Part shown: piece after piece, positions 9,077 through 21,214 of the stretch | Numbering within the stretch: the stretch's first letter is position 1 | Layout: every line of letters starts with the position of its first letter | NCBI RefSeq assembly: GCF_020731355.1 | Contig: NZ_JAJFZK010000003.1 | Coordinates: forward strand, 186,001 to 250,000 | Reading direction: 5' to 3' | DNA from: Bacillus sp. REN16 | GTDB taxonomy: Bacteria > Bacillota > Bacilli > Bacillales > Bacillaceae_L | Length of the DNA stretch: 64,000 nucleotides | The notes under the pieces: generated by a model | The model's database searches: none | What the model saw: the letters and a program-made list of their open reading frames with translations, nothing else | What the model was told of the DNA's origin: nothing | Translations under genes and position numbers: made by a program

Positions 9077-9592
9077 GTGAATACGGCGGAGTTTGCAAAA
9101 AAATTAGGGGTTTCTACAAAAACTGTTCGGAAATGGATAAAAAATTTTGATTTAGCTTGTGGAAAAAATGAATATGGACATTATGTATTTGAGGAAACAG
9201 ACCTGCCACTATTTGAAGGTATACGGAATCAAGTGAAATCTGGAGTGCCATCTGATAAAATCGAACTATCACCACCAGAGCCTAGGAAGGGGACCGCACG
9301 GAAAATGGTACAAGCTTCAGATAAAACACTCTCGGAAAAATTAAATACGATGATGGAGCGGATCAAGGAGAACGAAAGACGGATTGAGGAAAAAGCAAGT
9401 GATGTTGTGTCCTACCAGCTTCTTCAGCATCGCAAGGAAATTGATGAGCTTCAAAAAAGGTTGGAGAAAATGGAGGCGTACATCGAACAGCTTGAAAGGG
9501 AAAAAGAAGAGCTTCAAAAACAAACAGCCATTACCCTTGAAAAAGTGGAGGGTTCCAGAAAACGTAAAAAAGTACTCGGATTTCTATTTTAA
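9077..9592 (+). CDS. racA: Chromosome-anchoring protein RacA
   Basis: 171 aa from the GTG at 9077, chosen because GGGGG lies ten bases upstream. An upstream ATG at 8948 in the same frame has no RBS and adds residues unlike the family. The N-terminal MerR-like HTH (about 1-65, NTAEFAKKLGVSTKTVRKW) is followed by a basic linker and a long coiled coil (about 95-160, rich in E, K, Q, L). In B. subtilis RacA binds origin-proximal DNA and DivIVA to tether the chromosome to the pole in sporulation. Its place between prfA and tdk matches ywkC/racA. Confidence 0.85.
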   Translation: MNTAEFAKKLGVSTKTVRKWIKNFDLACGKNEYGHYVFEETDLPLFEGIRNQVKSGVPSDKIELSPPEPRKGTARKMVQASDKTLSEKLNTMMERIKENERRIEEKASDVVSYQLLQHRKEIDELQKRLEKMEAYIEQLEREKEELQKQTAITLEKVEGSRKRKKVLGFLF

Positions 9593-9627
9593 GATCAGGA
9601 CAAACTGCCTGGTCTATTTTCATATTC

Positions 9628-9651
9628 AAAAAAGCACCCCGACAGGAGCGC
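9628..9651 (-). terminator. Terminator of tdk
   Basis: Hairpin with arms GCACCCC (9634-9640) and GGAGCGC (9645-9651), including two G-U pairs, followed on the minus strand by six T. It starts at the tdk stop. Confidence 0.65.
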
Positions 9652-9652
9652 C

Positions 9653-10273
9653 TTATAGTTTCATTGTATCCTTTTGTATGACTGGCTTTAGTAACGGTTT
9701 TCCTGGTACTTCGTGATGGTGACGGCAGCGTGGCTCGTATGATTCAGATGCGCCAACTAAAATAACCGGATCATCATAGGATGCTGGTTGTCCATTGATT
9801 AAACGCTGTGTTCTGCTTGAAGGAGAACCACACACTGAGCAAACAGCCTGAAGCTTCGTTACTAGTTCAGCTAACGAAAGCAGCTCCGGAACCTTTCCAA
9901 ACGGTTCACCACGAAAGTCTTGGTCCAATCCTGCGACGATGACTCTATGGCCGCGGTTAGCAAGAATTTGGACAACCTTTACAATCTCATCATCGAAGAA
10001 TTGCACTTCATCAATGGCGACTACATCTGTATCGGCTGAAACCTGTTCCAAAATCTCAGCTGACGTTGCAACTGGTTTTGCGACAAAGGATGTCCCATTA
10101 TGAGAGACAACAGAACTTTCACTATAACGATTATCAATTTGAGGCTTAAAAACCTGAACAGATTGTCTGGCAAATTGAGTACGACGTACACGTCGAATCA
10201 ACTCTTCGGATTTTCCTGAGAACATGCTTCCACAAATTACTTCAAGCCAGCCACTTTGCTTCATAATATACAT
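9653..10273 (-). CDS. tdk: Thymidine kinase
   Basis: 206-aa type II thymidine kinase, which phosphorylates thymidine to dTMP in salvage. P-loop [14 protein letters not shown] (about 15-28), Walker B-like [11 protein letters not shown] (about 92-102) and the C-terminal lasso with zinc ligands CSVCG (about 143-147) and RCRHHHE (about 182-188). Start ATG follows AAAGGAGACC; a second ATG three codons on is further from the RBS. Monocistronic, with terminators on both sides. Confidence 0.96.
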   Translation of the reverse strand: MYIMKQSGWLEVICGSMFSGKSEELIRRVRRTQFARQSVQVFKPQIDNRYSESSVVSHNGTSFVAKPVATSAEILEQVSADTDVVAIDEVQFFDDEIVKVVQILANRGHRVIVAGLDQDFRGEPFGKVPELLSLAELVTKLQAVCSVCGSPSSRTQRLINGQPASYDDPVILVGASESYEPRCRHHHEVPGKPLLKPVIQKDTMKL

Positions 10274-10394
10274 GAAACGAAGGTCTCCTTTCCTCGGGTT
10301 GTTTCTATTGAGCCAACGAATTGACTGTGGGTAAGAGGATTATTTATATGAGGTAAAAATAGAATAATTGCGAGAAAAAATAGATGAATTAGCA

Positions 10395-10432
10395 CAAAAA
10401 ACAGGCAAGAGGAAAAAACTTGCCTGTTTTTG
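10395..10432 (-). terminator. Terminator of rpmE
   Basis: Perfect stem AAACAGGCAAG/CTTGCCTGTTT (10399-10409 with 10419-10429) with T runs on both strands. It serves the minus-strand rpmE just upstream in transcription. Confidence 0.85.
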
Positions 10433-10451
10433 GCTTTTCAAATCGATATTA

Positions 10452-10652
10452 TTATTTAATACCGTATTTTTTATTGAATTTATCTACACGTCCACCTGCA
10501 TCAGCGAATTTTTGACGGCCTGTATAGAATGGGTGACACTCTGAGCATACCTCAACGCGTAACTCTTCCTTTACAGAACCAGATTCAAATTCATTTCCAC
10601 AAGCACATTTCACCATAACTTTTTTATAGTTTGGATGAATTCCTGATTTCAT
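10452..10652 (-). CDS. rpmE: Ribosomal protein L31, zinc-binding form
   Basis: 66 aa from the ATG at 10652, preceded by AAGGAG; longer readings upstream are not supported. Cys16, Cys18 (CACGNEF), Cys36 and Cys39 (CSECHPF) are the four zinc ligands of the C+ form. [22 protein letters not shown] is the usual C-terminus. In Bacilli zinc limitation swaps this form for a Cys-less paralogue and frees its zinc. Own promoter at 10761-10789. Confidence 0.95.
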   Translation of the reverse strand: MKSGIHPNYKKVMVKCACGNEFESGSVKEELRVEVCSECHPFYTGRQKFADAGGRVDKFNKKYGIK

Positions 10653-10760
10653 TCGTCTCATCTCCTTCCGCCCTGAATCATCTATCGAAACAGAGTTACG
10701 TTTTAGCAAAATTGCATATTTGCATGTACAATTTTGAAAACCTAAAACGCACATGTTGAA

Positions 10761-10789
10761 ATTATAACAAGTGAAGCCGTGAATTGCAA
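10761..10789 (-). promoter_or_regulatory. Sigma-A promoter of rpmE
   Basis: On the minus strand, TTGCAA (10784-10789), a 17-bp spacer and TATAAT (10761-10766). The leader is about 100 nt. A CTGTTG/CAACAG hairpin (about 10797-10828) lies just upstream, after rho, but lacks a T run. Confidence 0.75.
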
Positions 10790-10864
10790 CTTAATCCTGT
10801 TGTTAAAAATCGTTAATTTTTCCAACAGTTATTTCAGCGTGGACTCACGGACACTGCACAATTC

Positions 10865-12157
10865 TTACGAATCAGATCTGCTGTTATTTCTTCTTGCGGC
10901 TGCCGCTTTCTTTTCTGCTTCAAGCATTTCAAAGAACTCTGCATTTGTTTTAGTTTGCTTAAGTTTGCGTAAAAATTTCTCTGCAAAATCTGGTGAATCT
11001 GACATAGCTTTACGGATTGCCCAGATTTTATCAAGCTTGTCTTTTTCAATAAGCAGCTCTTCTTTACGTGTACCAGAGCGACGAATATCAATGGCAGGGA
11101 AAATACGACGTTCTGCTAATGAGCGATCTAAGTGTAGCTCCATGTTACCTGTACCTTTAAATTCCTCATAGATGACATCATCCATACGTGAACCTGTATC
11201 AACAAGTGCAGTCGCAAGGATTGTTAAGCTTCCGCCCTCTTCAATGTTTCTCGCTGCCCCGAAGAAGCGCTTTGGACGGTGGAATGCTGCTGGGTCAATC
11301 CCCCCAGATAATGTACGACCACTTGGTGGAATAACAAGGTTATAAGCTCTTGCAAGACGTGTGATACTATCCATAAGGATGATGACATCACGTTTATGTT
11401 CAACAAGGCGCATCGCTCTTTCAAGCACTAATTCAGCAACCTTAATATGGTTTTCTGGCACCTCGTCAAAAGTTGAACTTACGACATCTCCAGCGACAGA
11501 ACGTTCAATATCTGTAACCTCTTCTGGACGCTCATCAATAAGCAGAACAATTAATTCTGCCTCAGGGTGGTTTGTTGTAATGCTGTTTGCGATTTCCTTA
11601 ATTAGCATTGTTTTACCAGCCTTTGGAGGCGCCACAATTAGACCACGCTGACCGAAACCAACTGGTGCCAAAATGTCCATGATTCGTGTGGAAATATGAT
11701 TCGGCTTTGTTTCTAAAATCACTTGACGATCTGGATAAAGAGGTGTTAAACCAGGGAAATGAACTCGTTCCTTCGCAGATTCTGGGTCATCGCCGTTTAC
11801 AGCTTCTACGTGAAGAAGACCATAATAACGTTCGTTTTCTTTTGGAGGACGTACCTTACCAGATACCTTATCCCCATTTCGCAGGTCAAAACGACGGATT
11901 TGGGAGGCAGAAATGTAGATATCCTCTGAGGATGGAGAATAGTTAATAGGTCGTAGGAATCCGAATCCTTCTGATTGGATAATCTCAAGAACACCCTCCA
12001 TAAATAAAAGACCATCCTGCTCAGCGCGTGCCTTAAGGATTGCAAAAATTAACTCTTTCTTCGTTAATTTGCTATAGTAGGAAACCTTAAATTCACGTGC
12101 TAATTCATATAACTCTTTTAGCTTCATGTTTTCCAGGCTAGAAATTGTAATACTCAT
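10865..12157 (-). CDS. rho: Transcription termination factor Rho
   Basis: 430-aa hexameric RNA helicase. Order: N-terminal helical bundle (about 1-50), cold-shock RNA-binding domain (about 52-120, GFGFLRP), then the RecA-type motor with Walker A PPKAGKTM (about 180), the Q-loop/R-loop region ERPEEVTD and [13 protein letters not shown] (Walker B and beyond). The length is normal for Bacilli. Monocistronic with a long leader (12158-12440), which fits its known autoregulation. Confidence 0.97.
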   Translation of the reverse strand: MSITISSLENMKLKELYELAREFKVSYYSKLTKKELIFAILKARAEQDGLLFMEGVLEIIQSEGFGFLRPINYSPSSEDIYISASQIRRFDLRNGDKVSGKVRPPKENERYYGLLHVEAVNGDDPESAKERVHFPGLTPLYPDRQVILETKPNHISTRIMDILAPVGFGQRGLIVAPPKAGKTMLIKEIANSITTNHPEAELIVLLIDERPEEVTDIERSVAGDVVSSTFDEVPENHIKVAELVLERAMRLVEHKRDVIILMDSITRLARAYNLVIPPSGRTLSGGIDPAAFHRPKRFFGAARNIEEGGSLTILATALVDTGSRMDDVIYEEFKGTGNMELHLDRSLAERRIFPAIDIRRSGTRKEELLIEKDKLDKIWAIRKAMSDSPDFAEKFLRKLKQTKTNAEFFEMLEAEKKAAAARRNNSRSDS

Positions 12158-12521
12158 TCGTACACCACTCTTTGTTTTTTGTTATTTTCTATTTCTCGTA
12201 AATGCTCTCTAACTGCGGTTTTGAATTTGGTTCATTCGTCCATTAAAAAAAGCGGTTTCGTATTTTCTCTCCTTGAAAATATGGAGATAGATGAAACGTC
12301 ATGGATGGAATGATGTAGATGCATTATGAGGAATCAATAGAAGTTTTCTTGTTAATTGGAATTAGTGAGAAGTAAACAGACTATGATTAGTCTGATTAGT
12401 CTTCTTTATTTTACCCTATTCTCATGTTATTAATCAATAGCTTCTTTGATAGAGTTATGACGTTTCGATGTCAAACTGCTTATAAAATCAGGAGAAGCAA
12501 GCACAAAAGCTTGCCTCTACT
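12158..12521. other. Noncoding gap: rho leader and glpX 3' region
   Basis: 364 bases without a gene. It holds the putative rho promoter (12408-12437), an uncharacterised rho leader of about 240 nt, and at 12494-12516 a GCAAGC/GCTTGC hairpin just after the glpX stop that may act as a weak terminator. No riboswitch was recognised. Confidence 0.6.
12408..12437 (-). promoter_or_regulatory. Putative rho promoter
   Basis: On the minus strand, TTGATT (12432-12437), an 18-bp spacer and TAAAAT (12408-12413). It is the best sigma-A match in the gap. Confidence 0.5.
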
Positions 12522-13484
12522 CTATTTAATTACTAAATTTGGCTTTTTCTTCAAGCTATGTCTACCATCTATGAATCTTACAGTTCCGGATTTCGCACGC
12601 ATAACTAGAGAATGAGTTGTCCCGATTGAACCTTTAAATTGAACACCTCGTAAAAGCTCTCCATCTGTAACACCTGTTGCTGCAAAAATGGCGTCATCAC
12701 CGCGGACTAAGTCTTCCATTCCAAAAACTTTTGAAACATCGAGTCCCATTTTGATACAGCGAGCTAACTCTTCATCCGTTTGCGGCAGTAGCTTTCCTTG
12801 GATTTCTCCTCCTAAGCACTTTAACGCAACCGCTGAAAGGACACCCTCAGGCGCTCCCCCAGAACCGAACAAAATGTCTACACCTGTATGATCGAATGCT
12901 GTATTAATTGCTCCAGCTACATCACCGTCATTAATTAATTTAATCCGAGCACCTGCTTCACGCAGCTGTGTAATGATATGCTCATGTCTTGGGCGATTTA
13001 ATACAGTAGCCACAACATCTTCAATATCCTTATTCTTCGCTTTTGCGACCGCTTTTAAATTATCGATAATTGGTGCGTTGATGTCGATTAGTCCGACTGC
13101 TTCCGGGCCAACAGCGATTTTTTCCATATACATGTCTGGAGCATGCAGCAAATTTCCATTATCCGCCACTGCCAATACGGAAAGCGCATTCCAACCGCCG
13201 GACGCTAAAATATTTGTTCCTTCAAGTGGGTCAACTGCAACGTCGACTCTTGGTCCATAACCATTTCCAAGCTTTTCCCCAATGTAGAGCATTGGCGCTT
13301 CGTCCATTTCCCCTTCTCCGATGACAACTTGTCCCTTCATTGGGATTGTATCGAATACATCCCTCATAGCAGAGGTTGCCGCACCATCTGCATCGTCTTT
13401 CTTCCCGCGACCCATCCAACGGGCTGATGCCAATGCGGCTGCTTCTGTTACACGTACAAGCTCCATTGATAAGCTTCTTTCCAT
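12522..13484 (-). CDS. glpX: Fructose-1,6-bisphosphatase class II (GlpX)
   Basis: 320-aa Li-sensitive, metal-dependent FBPase that makes fructose 6-phosphate in gluconeogenesis. Motifs: [13 protein letters not shown] (about 33-45), [11 protein letters not shown] (about 57-67), the metal-binding DPLEGTN (about 87-93) and [12 protein letters not shown] (about 188-199). Start ATG after GGGGGAAGG. Neighbours murAB and fbaA match the ywjI region of B. subtilis, so it sits near its partner enzyme aldolase. Confidence 0.95.
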   Translation of the reverse strand: MERSLSMELVRVTEAAALASARWMGRGKKDDADGAATSAMRDVFDTIPMKGQVVIGEGEMDEAPMLYIGEKLGNGYGPRVDVAVDPLEGTNILASGGWNALSVLAVADNGNLLHAPDMYMEKIAVGPEAVGLIDINAPIIDNLKAVAKAKNKDIEDVVATVLNRPRHEHIITQLREAGARIKLINDGDVAGAINTAFDHTGVDILFGSGGAPEGVLSAVALKCLGGEIQGKLLPQTDEELARCIKMGLDVSKVFGMEDLVRGDDAIFAATGVTDGELLRGVQFKGSIGTTHSLVMRAKSGTVRFIDGRHSLKKKPNLVIK

Positions 13485-13593
13485 GATCCTTCCCCCTTGC
13501 TGATAGCAGTCTCTTTTAAAGTTAAAACCTTTATCTTTTCATACATAACATAAAAACGCTTTCTCTCTACTTTTCCTTTTAAGAATACATGAA

Positions 13594-13619
13594 AACTCCC
13601 ACTATTTGTAGTGGGAGTT
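13594..13619 (-). terminator. Hairpin terminator after murAB
   Basis: Perfect 11-bp stem AACTCCCACTA/TAGTGGGAGTT with a 4-base loop, followed by T-rich sequence on both strands. It lies between glpX and murAB, about 200 bases after the murAB stop. Confidence 0.7.
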
Positions 13620-13635
13620 AGGAACTTTTTATTTT

Positions 13636-13800
13636 AATTTGTCTAGTTCCGACGGCTAGAAACTTGAGAAACTTCTACTCCGCCTGCAGAGACAAAATAC
13701 GTCTCTGTTGTCGGAGTCTCCGACGCACAGGAAGTGCTAGTTCCGACGAAGACATAAGGACGTGGCGTTTCTAGTCGGCCAGTTTTCCAGTTTCCGGGCA
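13636..13800. repeat. Palindromic intergenic segment
   Basis: Gene-free stretch with outer arms GCTAGAAAC (about 13653) and GTTTCTAG (about 13768) and internal dyads such as AGACAAAATACGTCT. It is built like the family G and R repeats but shares no clear core with them. It lies just after the murAB stop. Confidence 0.4.
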
Positions 13801-13816
13801 AGCCGCCTGCACTTTT

Positions 13817-15103
13817 CTATGAATTTTGCACCTGTTCGATTTCTTCTTCTGTCAGGCTTTCTCTCCAAATCGTTGCACCTAAGCCTGTCAGTTTTTCTTC
13901 TAAATGGCTATACCCGCGGTCGATATGCTCAAGGCCCGTAATTTCCGTTACTCCTTCTGCCATAAGGCCCGCAACCACAAGTGCTGCACCTGCGCGTAAG
14001 TCACTTGCTTTTACTTTTGCACCTTGAAGCTGAACAGGTCCAGTAACAATTGCAGAACGCCCTTCAACTTTAATTTGTGCATTCATGCGGCGGAGCTCGT
14101 CAATATGCTTAAATCGTGCACCATAAATCGTATCCGTAACAACACCCGTTCCATTTGCTTTAGTGAGCAGGGATGTAAAAGGCTGTTGAAGATCGGTTGG
14201 AAAACCAGGATACACAAGTGTTTTAATATCAACAGCTTTTAAATCCTTATTTCCAGCAACCCAAATTTGGTCGTCGCTTGTTTCAACGATTACACCCATT
14301 TCACGAAATTTAGCTATCAAAGATTCCAAGTGGAGTGGGATGACATTATCAATTAATACACCTTCACCCATAGCAGCACCTATAATCATATATGTACCTG
14401 CTTCAATGCGGTCAGGAATAATAGTATGACGGCAGCCCTGTAAGGAATCGACGCCATCGATGCGGATGACATCTGTTCCGGCACCTTTAATTTTTGCACC
14501 CATACTTGTTAATAATGTTGCAACATCAATAATTTCCGGTTCTTTCGCGGCATTTTCAATAACTGTACGCCCTTTTGCACGTACGGCTGCCAACATGATA
14601 TTAATGGTGGCTCCCACACTTACAACATCCAGATAAATACGAGCGCCTCTTAGCTCATCTGCACGAAGGTAGATTGCACCTTGTTCGTTCGTTACCTTTG
14701 CACCCAGTGCTTCGAAGCCCTTAATATGTTGATCAATTGGTCTTGGGCCAAGGTGACAGCCTCCAGGCAAGCCAATGACAGCCTTTTTAAAACGACCGAG
14801 CATCGCACCCATTAGGTAGTAGGATGCACGAAGCTTTTTCACTTTTCCGTTCGGCAATGGCATTGACACAATATTACTAGGGTCAACAAAGATTTCTTCT
14901 TTATTTATCTCAACATGGCCTCCGATTTCTTCAAGCAAATCACCTAAAATTTGCACGTCCGAAATATCCGGCAGACCTTCAATTGTAACTGGCGATTCTG
15001 CTAGGATTGTTGCTGGGATAAGGGCAACTGCACTATTCTTTGCCCCACTAATTTTTACTGATCCTTTTAGTGGATAACCGCCTGCTATTTTTAGTTTTTC
15101 CAT
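13817..15103 (-). CDS. murAB: UDP-GlcNAc 1-carboxyvinyltransferase (MurA2/MurAB)
   Basis: 428 aa from the ATG at 15103, which has AAGGGAG upstream; the longer frame to 15160 has no RBS. It transfers enolpyruvate from PEP to UDP-GlcNAc, the first committed step of peptidoglycan synthesis. Lys22-Asn23 (SGAKNSAV) bind substrate. The flexible loop [12 protein letters not shown] carries the catalytic Cys116, target of fosfomycin. Position between glpX and fbaA marks it as the second MurA (MurAB/MurZ). The tal gene that follows it in B. subtilis is absent. Confidence 0.93.
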   Translation of the reverse strand: MEKLKIAGGYPLKGSVKISGAKNSAVALIPATILAESPVTIEGLPDISDVQILGDLLEEIGGHVEINKEEIFVDPSNIVSMPLPNGKVKKLRASYYLMGAMLGRFKKAVIGLPGGCHLGPRPIDQHIKGFEALGAKVTNEQGAIYLRADELRGARIYLDVVSVGATINIMLAAVRAKGRTVIENAAKEPEIIDVATLLTSMGAKIKGAGTDVIRIDGVDSLQGCRHTIIPDRIEAGTYMIIGAAMGEGVLIDNVIPLHLESLIAKFREMGVIVETSDDQIWVAGNKDLKAVDIKTLVYPGFPTDLQQPFTSLLTKANGTGVVTDTIYGARFKHIDELRRMNAQIKVEGRSAIVTGPVQLQGAKVKASDLRAGAALVVAGLMAEGVTEITGLEHIDRGYSHLEEKLTGLGATIWRESLTEEEIEQVQNS

Positions 15104-15610
15104 ATGTGGCTCCCTTCTAGCGAAGATGACGGTTTTGTAAGGGAAACTTTGACTTGCCACGGATACAACCTGTCCGGCGATCGTTGACTTAATAAAATCT
15201 TTGGCAGCATTCTATTCCCTTATTACGTTACGCGATGTAACAGCACTTCACTTGAATTGGTATATTTTAACACAATTTTACAGCATGATTGTACAAGTAT
15301 TAATTCTTAGTTTACAAGAAAAAATGAAAATCATGTATCATTTTATCCTTTTTCATCAAAACAATCAAATTCGCCTAACTGAGGATAATTCTTTAAGGAA
15401 AATTCCATAGGACTAAAGTTACACTACTGCTTTTAGTATGTTGGAAGTGATTCTGGTTGAAGGTCTTTGTCATATTCATTGCAAGGTTCGTCTAAGTAAT
15501 AAAAATCATTGGGTAGGTATACAAATCAGCTCCTTCCACTTTTTTATGTGTTGTTGATCTGCAATTACCCCTAGACTCCCATTTCGTTGGCAAGGTTTTT
15601 TAAATCTGCC
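15104..15610. other. Noncoding gap upstream of murAB
   Basis: About 500 AT-rich bases with no supported gene. Short ORFs here lack RBS and family features. The murAB promoter is expected here but no convincing one was found. In B. subtilis a transaldolase gene (ywjH/tal) sits between murAB and fbaA; no trace was seen. Confidence 0.5.
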
Positions 15611-15860
15611 TTGCGCTTTTCTTAATGTCTAGCTCCAGGCGCCATCGGTTCGGGGTCATAAGCCAATCGCTTCGGAAGGCAAACTGCACCTTCTGTCAGC
15701 GCTCGTCTTATGCCTGTCACCGCTAGGCGGGCGCCTTGCGCTTTTCTTAATGTCAAGCTCCAGGCGCCATCGGTTCGGGGTCATACGCCAAGCGCTTCGG
15801 AAGGTAAACTGCACCTTCTGTCAGCGCTCGTCTTATGCCTGTCACCGATAGGCGGGCGCC
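15611..15860. repeat. Two tandem 125-bp copies of the family G repeat
   Basis: Copy 1 spans 15611-15735 and copy 2 spans 15736-15860. They differ at only a few positions, and a third partial start TTGCGCTTTTCTT follows at 15861. Each holds AGCTCCAGGCGCC, CGCTTCGGAAGG and GGCGGGCGCC. Related in reverse orientation to 54068-54190. The exact 125-bp duplication suggests a recent event. Confidence 0.85.
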
Positions 15861-15886
15861 TTGCGCTTTTCTTATTATAACGCAAG

Positions 15887-15937
15887 AAAACCGCTATCTC
15901 CAAATCACGTTATAAATAACAGGAAATAAGCGGCTTT
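15887..15937 (-). terminator. Terminator of fbaA
   Basis: Long imperfect stem: on the minus strand GCCGCTTATTTCC pairs with GGAGATAGCGG, followed by TTTTC. It lies about 65 bases after the fbaA stop. Confidence 0.7.
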
Positions 15938-16002
15938 TCTATATGGTTTGGAGACGAATCTCCAATCTATTTAATTAGACGTTCAAAAGTTAAAAAAGTT
16001 TC

Positions 16003-16860
16003 TTACGCTCTTCCAGAAGAACCGAATTCACGCATTTTGCCTTTTACAGTTTCACGAATTGCTTCACGAGCAGGACCTAAGTATTTACGCGGATCATACT
16101 CTTCTGGCTTAGCAGCTAAGCTTTCTCGAACTGCTTTCGCTGAAGAAATTTGGTTTTCTGTGTTTACATTGATTTTAGCTGTTCCTAGAGAAACGGATCT
16201 TTGAATATCTTTTGTTGGAATACCAGTTCCACCGTGAAGTACGAGTGGCAGACCAGTTTTCTGTCCGATTTCTTCCATTTCCTTAAATCCTAGGTTTGGT
16301 TCACCTTTGTAAGGACCGTGAACAGAACCTAAAGCAGGCGCTAAGCAATCAATACCTGTGCGGTTTACAAGCTCAACACACTCATTAACATCCGCATAGA
16401 TAACACCTTCAGCAATAACGTCGTCTTCTTGTCCACCAACAGTACCAAGCTCAGCTTCTACTGAAACTCCGTGGAAGTGTGCAAGTTCAACAACTTTAGA
16501 TGTAATCGCAATGTTTTCTTCAAATGGGTGATGAGAAGCATCGATCATAACAGATGTGAATCCAGCATGAATCGCTTTTGCACAATTCTCGAATGAAGAA
16601 CCGTGATCAAGATGGATTGCTACTGGAACCGTAATGTTTGATTCTTCCATGATCGCTTTTACCATTGCAACGACAACTTTGAATCCACCCATATATCGGC
16701 CAGCACCTTCAGAAACACCTAGAATAACTGGTGAATTTTCCTCTTGTGCAGCTTGTAAAATAGCTTGTGTAAACTCAAGATTGTTTAAGTTAAATTGCCC
16801 TACTGCATAACCTTCTGCTTTTGCTTTTTCAAGCATTTCTTTCATTGAAACCAAAGGCAT
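16003..16860 (-). CDS. fbaA: Class II fructose-1,6-bisphosphate aldolase
   Basis: 285-aa zinc aldolase that interconverts fructose bisphosphate with DHAP and glyceraldehyde 3-phosphate. Motifs: [11 protein letters not shown] (catalytic Asp and zinc His near 84-86), EAELGTVGG (about 134-142), HGPYKGEP (zinc His near 180) and VLHGGTGIP (zinc His near 208). Start ATG follows AAGGAGG. Monocistronic with an upstream gap of about 340 bases, and downstream of spo0F as in B. subtilis. Confidence 0.96.
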   Translation of the reverse strand: MPLVSMKEMLEKAKAEGYAVGQFNLNNLEFTQAILQAAQEENSPVILGVSEGAGRYMGGFKVVVAMVKAIMEESNITVPVAIHLDHGSSFENCAKAIHAGFTSVMIDASHHPFEENIAITSKVVELAHFHGVSVEAELGTVGGQEDDVIAEGVIYADVNECVELVNRTGIDCLAPALGSVHGPYKGEPNLGFKEMEEIGQKTGLPLVLHGGTGIPTKDIQRSVSLGTAKINVNTENQISSAKAVRESLAAKPEEYDPRKYLGPAREAIRETVKGKMREFGSSGRA

Positions 16861-17198
16861 GTGAATTTCCTCCTTTTGTACCGTTTTTATTGTGAATGTA
16901 AGGATTTAGTCCCTATACGCACAGAACCACGGCTATGAAACGCCGGGGCTTATTGTTAACCTATTCCTGAGATTTCGTATCATTAAATAGAATGACCGAA
17001 ACAAATCATAATATGTAAAACAAGATAGAAACAACAGACAAAAAGCACACAAAAATGCCTCTTGCACGAAGGAATAGCAACAATACAGTACTAAGCATAT
17101 CACAAGATTTTGATTTCGCAATACATCATTGTTTCGCGTTTTTCCCCTTGAAGCGGTTACATTCTAATAACAATGCGGTTTTGTATTTTTTACGATTT
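16861..17198. other. Noncoding gap between fbaA and spo0F
   Basis: 338 bases, AT-rich, expected to hold the fbaA promoter and the spo0F 3' end. A small CGGC/GCCG hairpin is seen near 16932-16946. No convincing promoter, RNA gene or ORF was found. Confidence 0.5.
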
Positions 17199-17570
17199 TT
17201 ATTCAGATTTTAATGGGATATTCGCTCTAACGGCTTCACGTAACTCGTCGATGTCAAAAGGTTTCGCAAAATGGGTAATTGCTCCTAAATCCTTGGCTTC
17301 CTGTATCATATCAAGCTCACCATAAGCCGTCATAATTATGACCCGAATATCCTGATTGATTTTTTTGAGTCTCTTTAAAATTTCAATCCCGTCCATCCCT
17401 GGGATTTTCATATCTAGTAAAACTAAATCTGGAGAGTGTTTTTGAACAATATCGATTGCTTGTACTCCATTAGCTGCCTGGAATGTCTTGTAACCTTCCT
17501 TTTGAAAAACTTCATTTAACAGTATTCGTATTCCGTATTGGTCATCCACAATTAAGATTTTTTCTGACAT
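17199..17570 (-). CDS. spo0F: Sporulation phosphorelay response regulator Spo0F
   Basis: 123 aa from the ATG at 17570 (GGGGGG upstream); the 42 extra codons further up are not family-like. A single receiver domain with no output domain: acidic pair at residues 9-10 (IVDDQ), phosphorylated Asp at 53 in [11 protein letters not shown], Thr of MTAYGE and Lys of FAKPFD. It takes phosphate from the sporulation kinases and passes it to Spo0B. Upstream 17768-17774 is a TGTCGAA match to the Spo0A box. Confidence 0.95.
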   Translation of the reverse strand: MSEKILIVDDQYGIRILLNEVFQKEGYKTFQAANGVQAIDIVQKHSPDLVLLDMKIPGMDGIEILKRLKKINQDIRVIIMTAYGELDMIQEAKDLGAITHFAKPFDIDELREAVRANIPLKSE

Positions 17571-17767
17571 TCTGTTTAAAACCCCCCTTAAAATAGTTAA
17601 AAATAAAAAATCAATTACTTTGTTTTTTACGATCGTTTTTGCTACGTTCGTTTTTTCGAATATTATTATATCGTTATTCATTTTTAATTCTACCATATGT
17701 TACAAGATTCCTTCTTTTTACGCAGAAAACTTTTATTTCCAAGCTCGAAGTATTTATATCAACAATA

Positions 17768-17774
17768 TTCGACA
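17768..17774 (-). promoter_or_regulatory. Candidate Spo0A box upstream of spo0F
   Basis: TGTCGAA on the minus strand, about 200 bases before the spo0F start. In B. subtilis spo0F is activated by Spo0A~P through such boxes. A single 7-mer is weak evidence. Confidence 0.4.
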
Positions 17775-17825
17775 TGATTTCTTATTTTTTTTGTATAACG
17801 TTATAATGATAATATATGGAAAAAC

Positions 17826-18003
17826 GTAATTCATTCTGCTGAATGAATTTACTGCCTCCGGCGGATGCCACAGATTTTCAAATGAAGCTTTTCGAGCAGT
17901 AAGATCAAAGACTAAAAACGCCACATCCTGTGGCAACGTCTTTATGACCCACTTCCTGTGAGCCTAAAATCTGGGCGCAAATACGCCAAGGGCGCATTTG
18001 ATT
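17826..18003. repeat. Dispersed palindromic repeat, family R (copy 2, reversed)
   Basis: Carries CCTCCGGCGGATGCCAC, the reverse complement of the R core, with CATTCTGCTGAATG and AATACGCCAAGGGCGCATTTG at its two ends. It occupies most of the gap between the divergent spo0F and ywjG and ends about 20 bases before ywjG. Confidence 0.65.
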
Positions 18004-18028
18004 AAAATTAGAAAGGAATTTGACATTT

Positions 18029-18562
18029 ATGTTGAAAATTTTTACTACACAGCTTCAAGGACAGTTTAAACGGATTATGGAACAAGAGGAAATGAATATG
18101 GAGGATGGCGCTAGAATCCTTGCCCAGTCCGTGATTAGCGACGGTTCCATTCTCATTCATGGTTTCGGTGAAATGGCTGCCGTTGTTACCGAGGCATTGT
18201 TTGGCGCTGAACCATTAAATTCTGCTAAGTCCTTATATACGAATGGAAATATGGAGGAGGTGGAGGATGTTGACTCCGTGTTGTTAATCACTCGATTTTC
18301 AACTGATGAAGAAGCTATCAAGCTTGCGGAAGAACTTCATGATAAAGGCATCCAAACGGTTGCAATTTCAGCGATTGAAAAAAAGGAAGGGGTACGCACG
18401 CTTGATGAGATCGTTGATATCCATATTGATAGCAAGCTCACAAAACCGCTCATTCCAGACGATGTCGGCACCCGCTTTGGTTTTCCAAGCGTGATGACAG
18501 CTTTATATGCCTATTTCGGACTAAAATTTACAATCAAAGAAATGGTCGAGGAATTTGAATAA
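18029..18562 (+). CDS. ywjG: YwjG-like SIS-type protein (DUF2529)
   Basis: 177 aa from the ATG at 18029, which follows GAAAGGA; a TTG nine bases earlier sits too close to the RBS. It matches the YwjG/DUF2529 family by position (between spo0F and pyrG) and by its SIS-like sugar-phosphate-binding layout: GSILIHGFGEM (about 44-54), VLLITRFSTDEEA (about 88-100) and VDIHIDSK (about 131-138). The function is unknown. Its 3' end runs straight into tandem array A1 with no terminator between. Confidence 0.8.
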   Translation: MLKIFTTQLQGQFKRIMEQEEMNMEDGARILAQSVISDGSILIHGFGEMAAVVTEALFGAEPLNSAKSLYTNGNMEEVEDVDSVLLITRFSTDEEAIKLAEELHDKGIQTVAISAIEKKEGVRTLDEIVDIHIDSKLTKPLIPDDVGTRFGFPSVMTALYAYFGLKFTIKEMVEEFE

Positions 18563-18575
18563 GGAAATGGAATGT

Positions 18576-19450
18576 GATGAAGGACTGTATGGGGATTTCT
18601 TTTGATCGGAATGGTCTTTATAGTTCTGATGAAGGACCAAATGAGGATTTCTTTGATCGGAATGGTCTTCATAACACTGATGAAGGACTGAACGAGTATT
18701 TCTTTCGATCAGAAAGGTCTTCATAGCACTGATGAAGTACCAAATGTGATTTCTTTCGATCGGAAAGGTCTTCATAGCACTGATGAAGGACTAAACAAGT
18801 ATTTCTTTCGTGCGGAATGGTCTTCATTGCCTTGATGAGAACCAAACGAGGATTTTTTTCGATTGGAATGGTCTTCATAGCACTGATGAAGGACTAAACG
18901 AGGATTTCTTTGGGTCGGAATGGTCTTCATAACCTTGATGAAGGACTGAATGAGGATTTCTTTTGATCGGAATGGTCTTCATTGCCTTGATGAAGAACCA
19001 AACGAGGATTTTTTTCGATTGGAATGGTCTTCATAGCACTGATGAAGGACTAAACAAGTATTTCTTTCGTGCGGAATGGTCTTCATAGCACTGATGAAGG
19101 ACTGAACGAGCATTTCTTTGGGTCGGAATGATCTTCATAACCTTGATGAAGGACTGAATGAGGATTTCTTTTGATCGGAATGGTCTTCATTGCCTTGATG
19201 AAGAACCAAACGAGGATTTTTTTCGATTGGAATGGTCTTCATAGCACTGATGAAGGACTAAACGAGGATTTCTTTGGGTCGGAATGGTCTTCATAACCTT
19301 GATGAAGGACTGAATGTGATTTCTTTCGATCGGAATGGTCTTCATAACCAGCATGTAGAGGATTTCGCATGAGTTTCTCGGACCAATTCCCCTTCATAAC
19401 CCGGATGAAGTGGATTTCACATCAGTTTCTCGGACCAAAACCCTTTCATC
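18576..19450. repeat. Tandem array A1: about 15 units of 51-52 bp with internal dyad
   Basis: Core GGAATGGTCTTCAT recurs at 18608, 18659, 18711, 18762, 18814, 18865, 18917 and onward to about 19330, always 51-52 bases apart, followed after 4-8 bases by TGATGAAGGAC. TTCAT and ATGAA can pair. Two degenerate units end the array near 19448. A three-unit pattern (centres GCCTT, AGCAC, AACCT) recurs. It fills the gap between the convergent ywjG and pyrG. Shares its core with array A2 (45938-47580). Confidence 0.92.
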
Positions 19451-19454
19451 GATC

Positions 19455-19488
19455 AAAAAAAATGGCGAGTGTGCATTCACTCGCCATT
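19455..19488 (-). terminator. Terminator of pyrG
   Basis: Perfect stem AATGGCGAGTG/CACTCGCCATT (19461-19471 with 19478-19488), then eight T on the minus strand. It separates pyrG from array A1. Confidence 0.92.
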
Positions 19489-19497
19489 TCACATATC

Positions 19498-21210
<1,713 letters not shown>

Positions 21211-21214
21211 TTAA

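Noticed and set aside
15104-15610. Remnant of tal (ywjH) between murAB and fbaA
   Set aside because: No recognisable transaldolase motif in any frame by eye; only repeats and AT-rich sequence.
16933-17121. 62-aa cysteine-rich hydrophobic frame between fbaA and spo0F
   Set aside because: No RBS, biased composition of AT-rich noncoding DNA, no family resemblance.
17571-17696. N-terminal extension of Spo0F
   Set aside because: Adds 42 residues to a single-domain receiver and lacks an RBS, while the ATG at 17570 has GGGGGG upstream.
18521-18878. Small ORFs across array A1
   Set aside because: Same reason as A2: shadows of repeat units without start signals.
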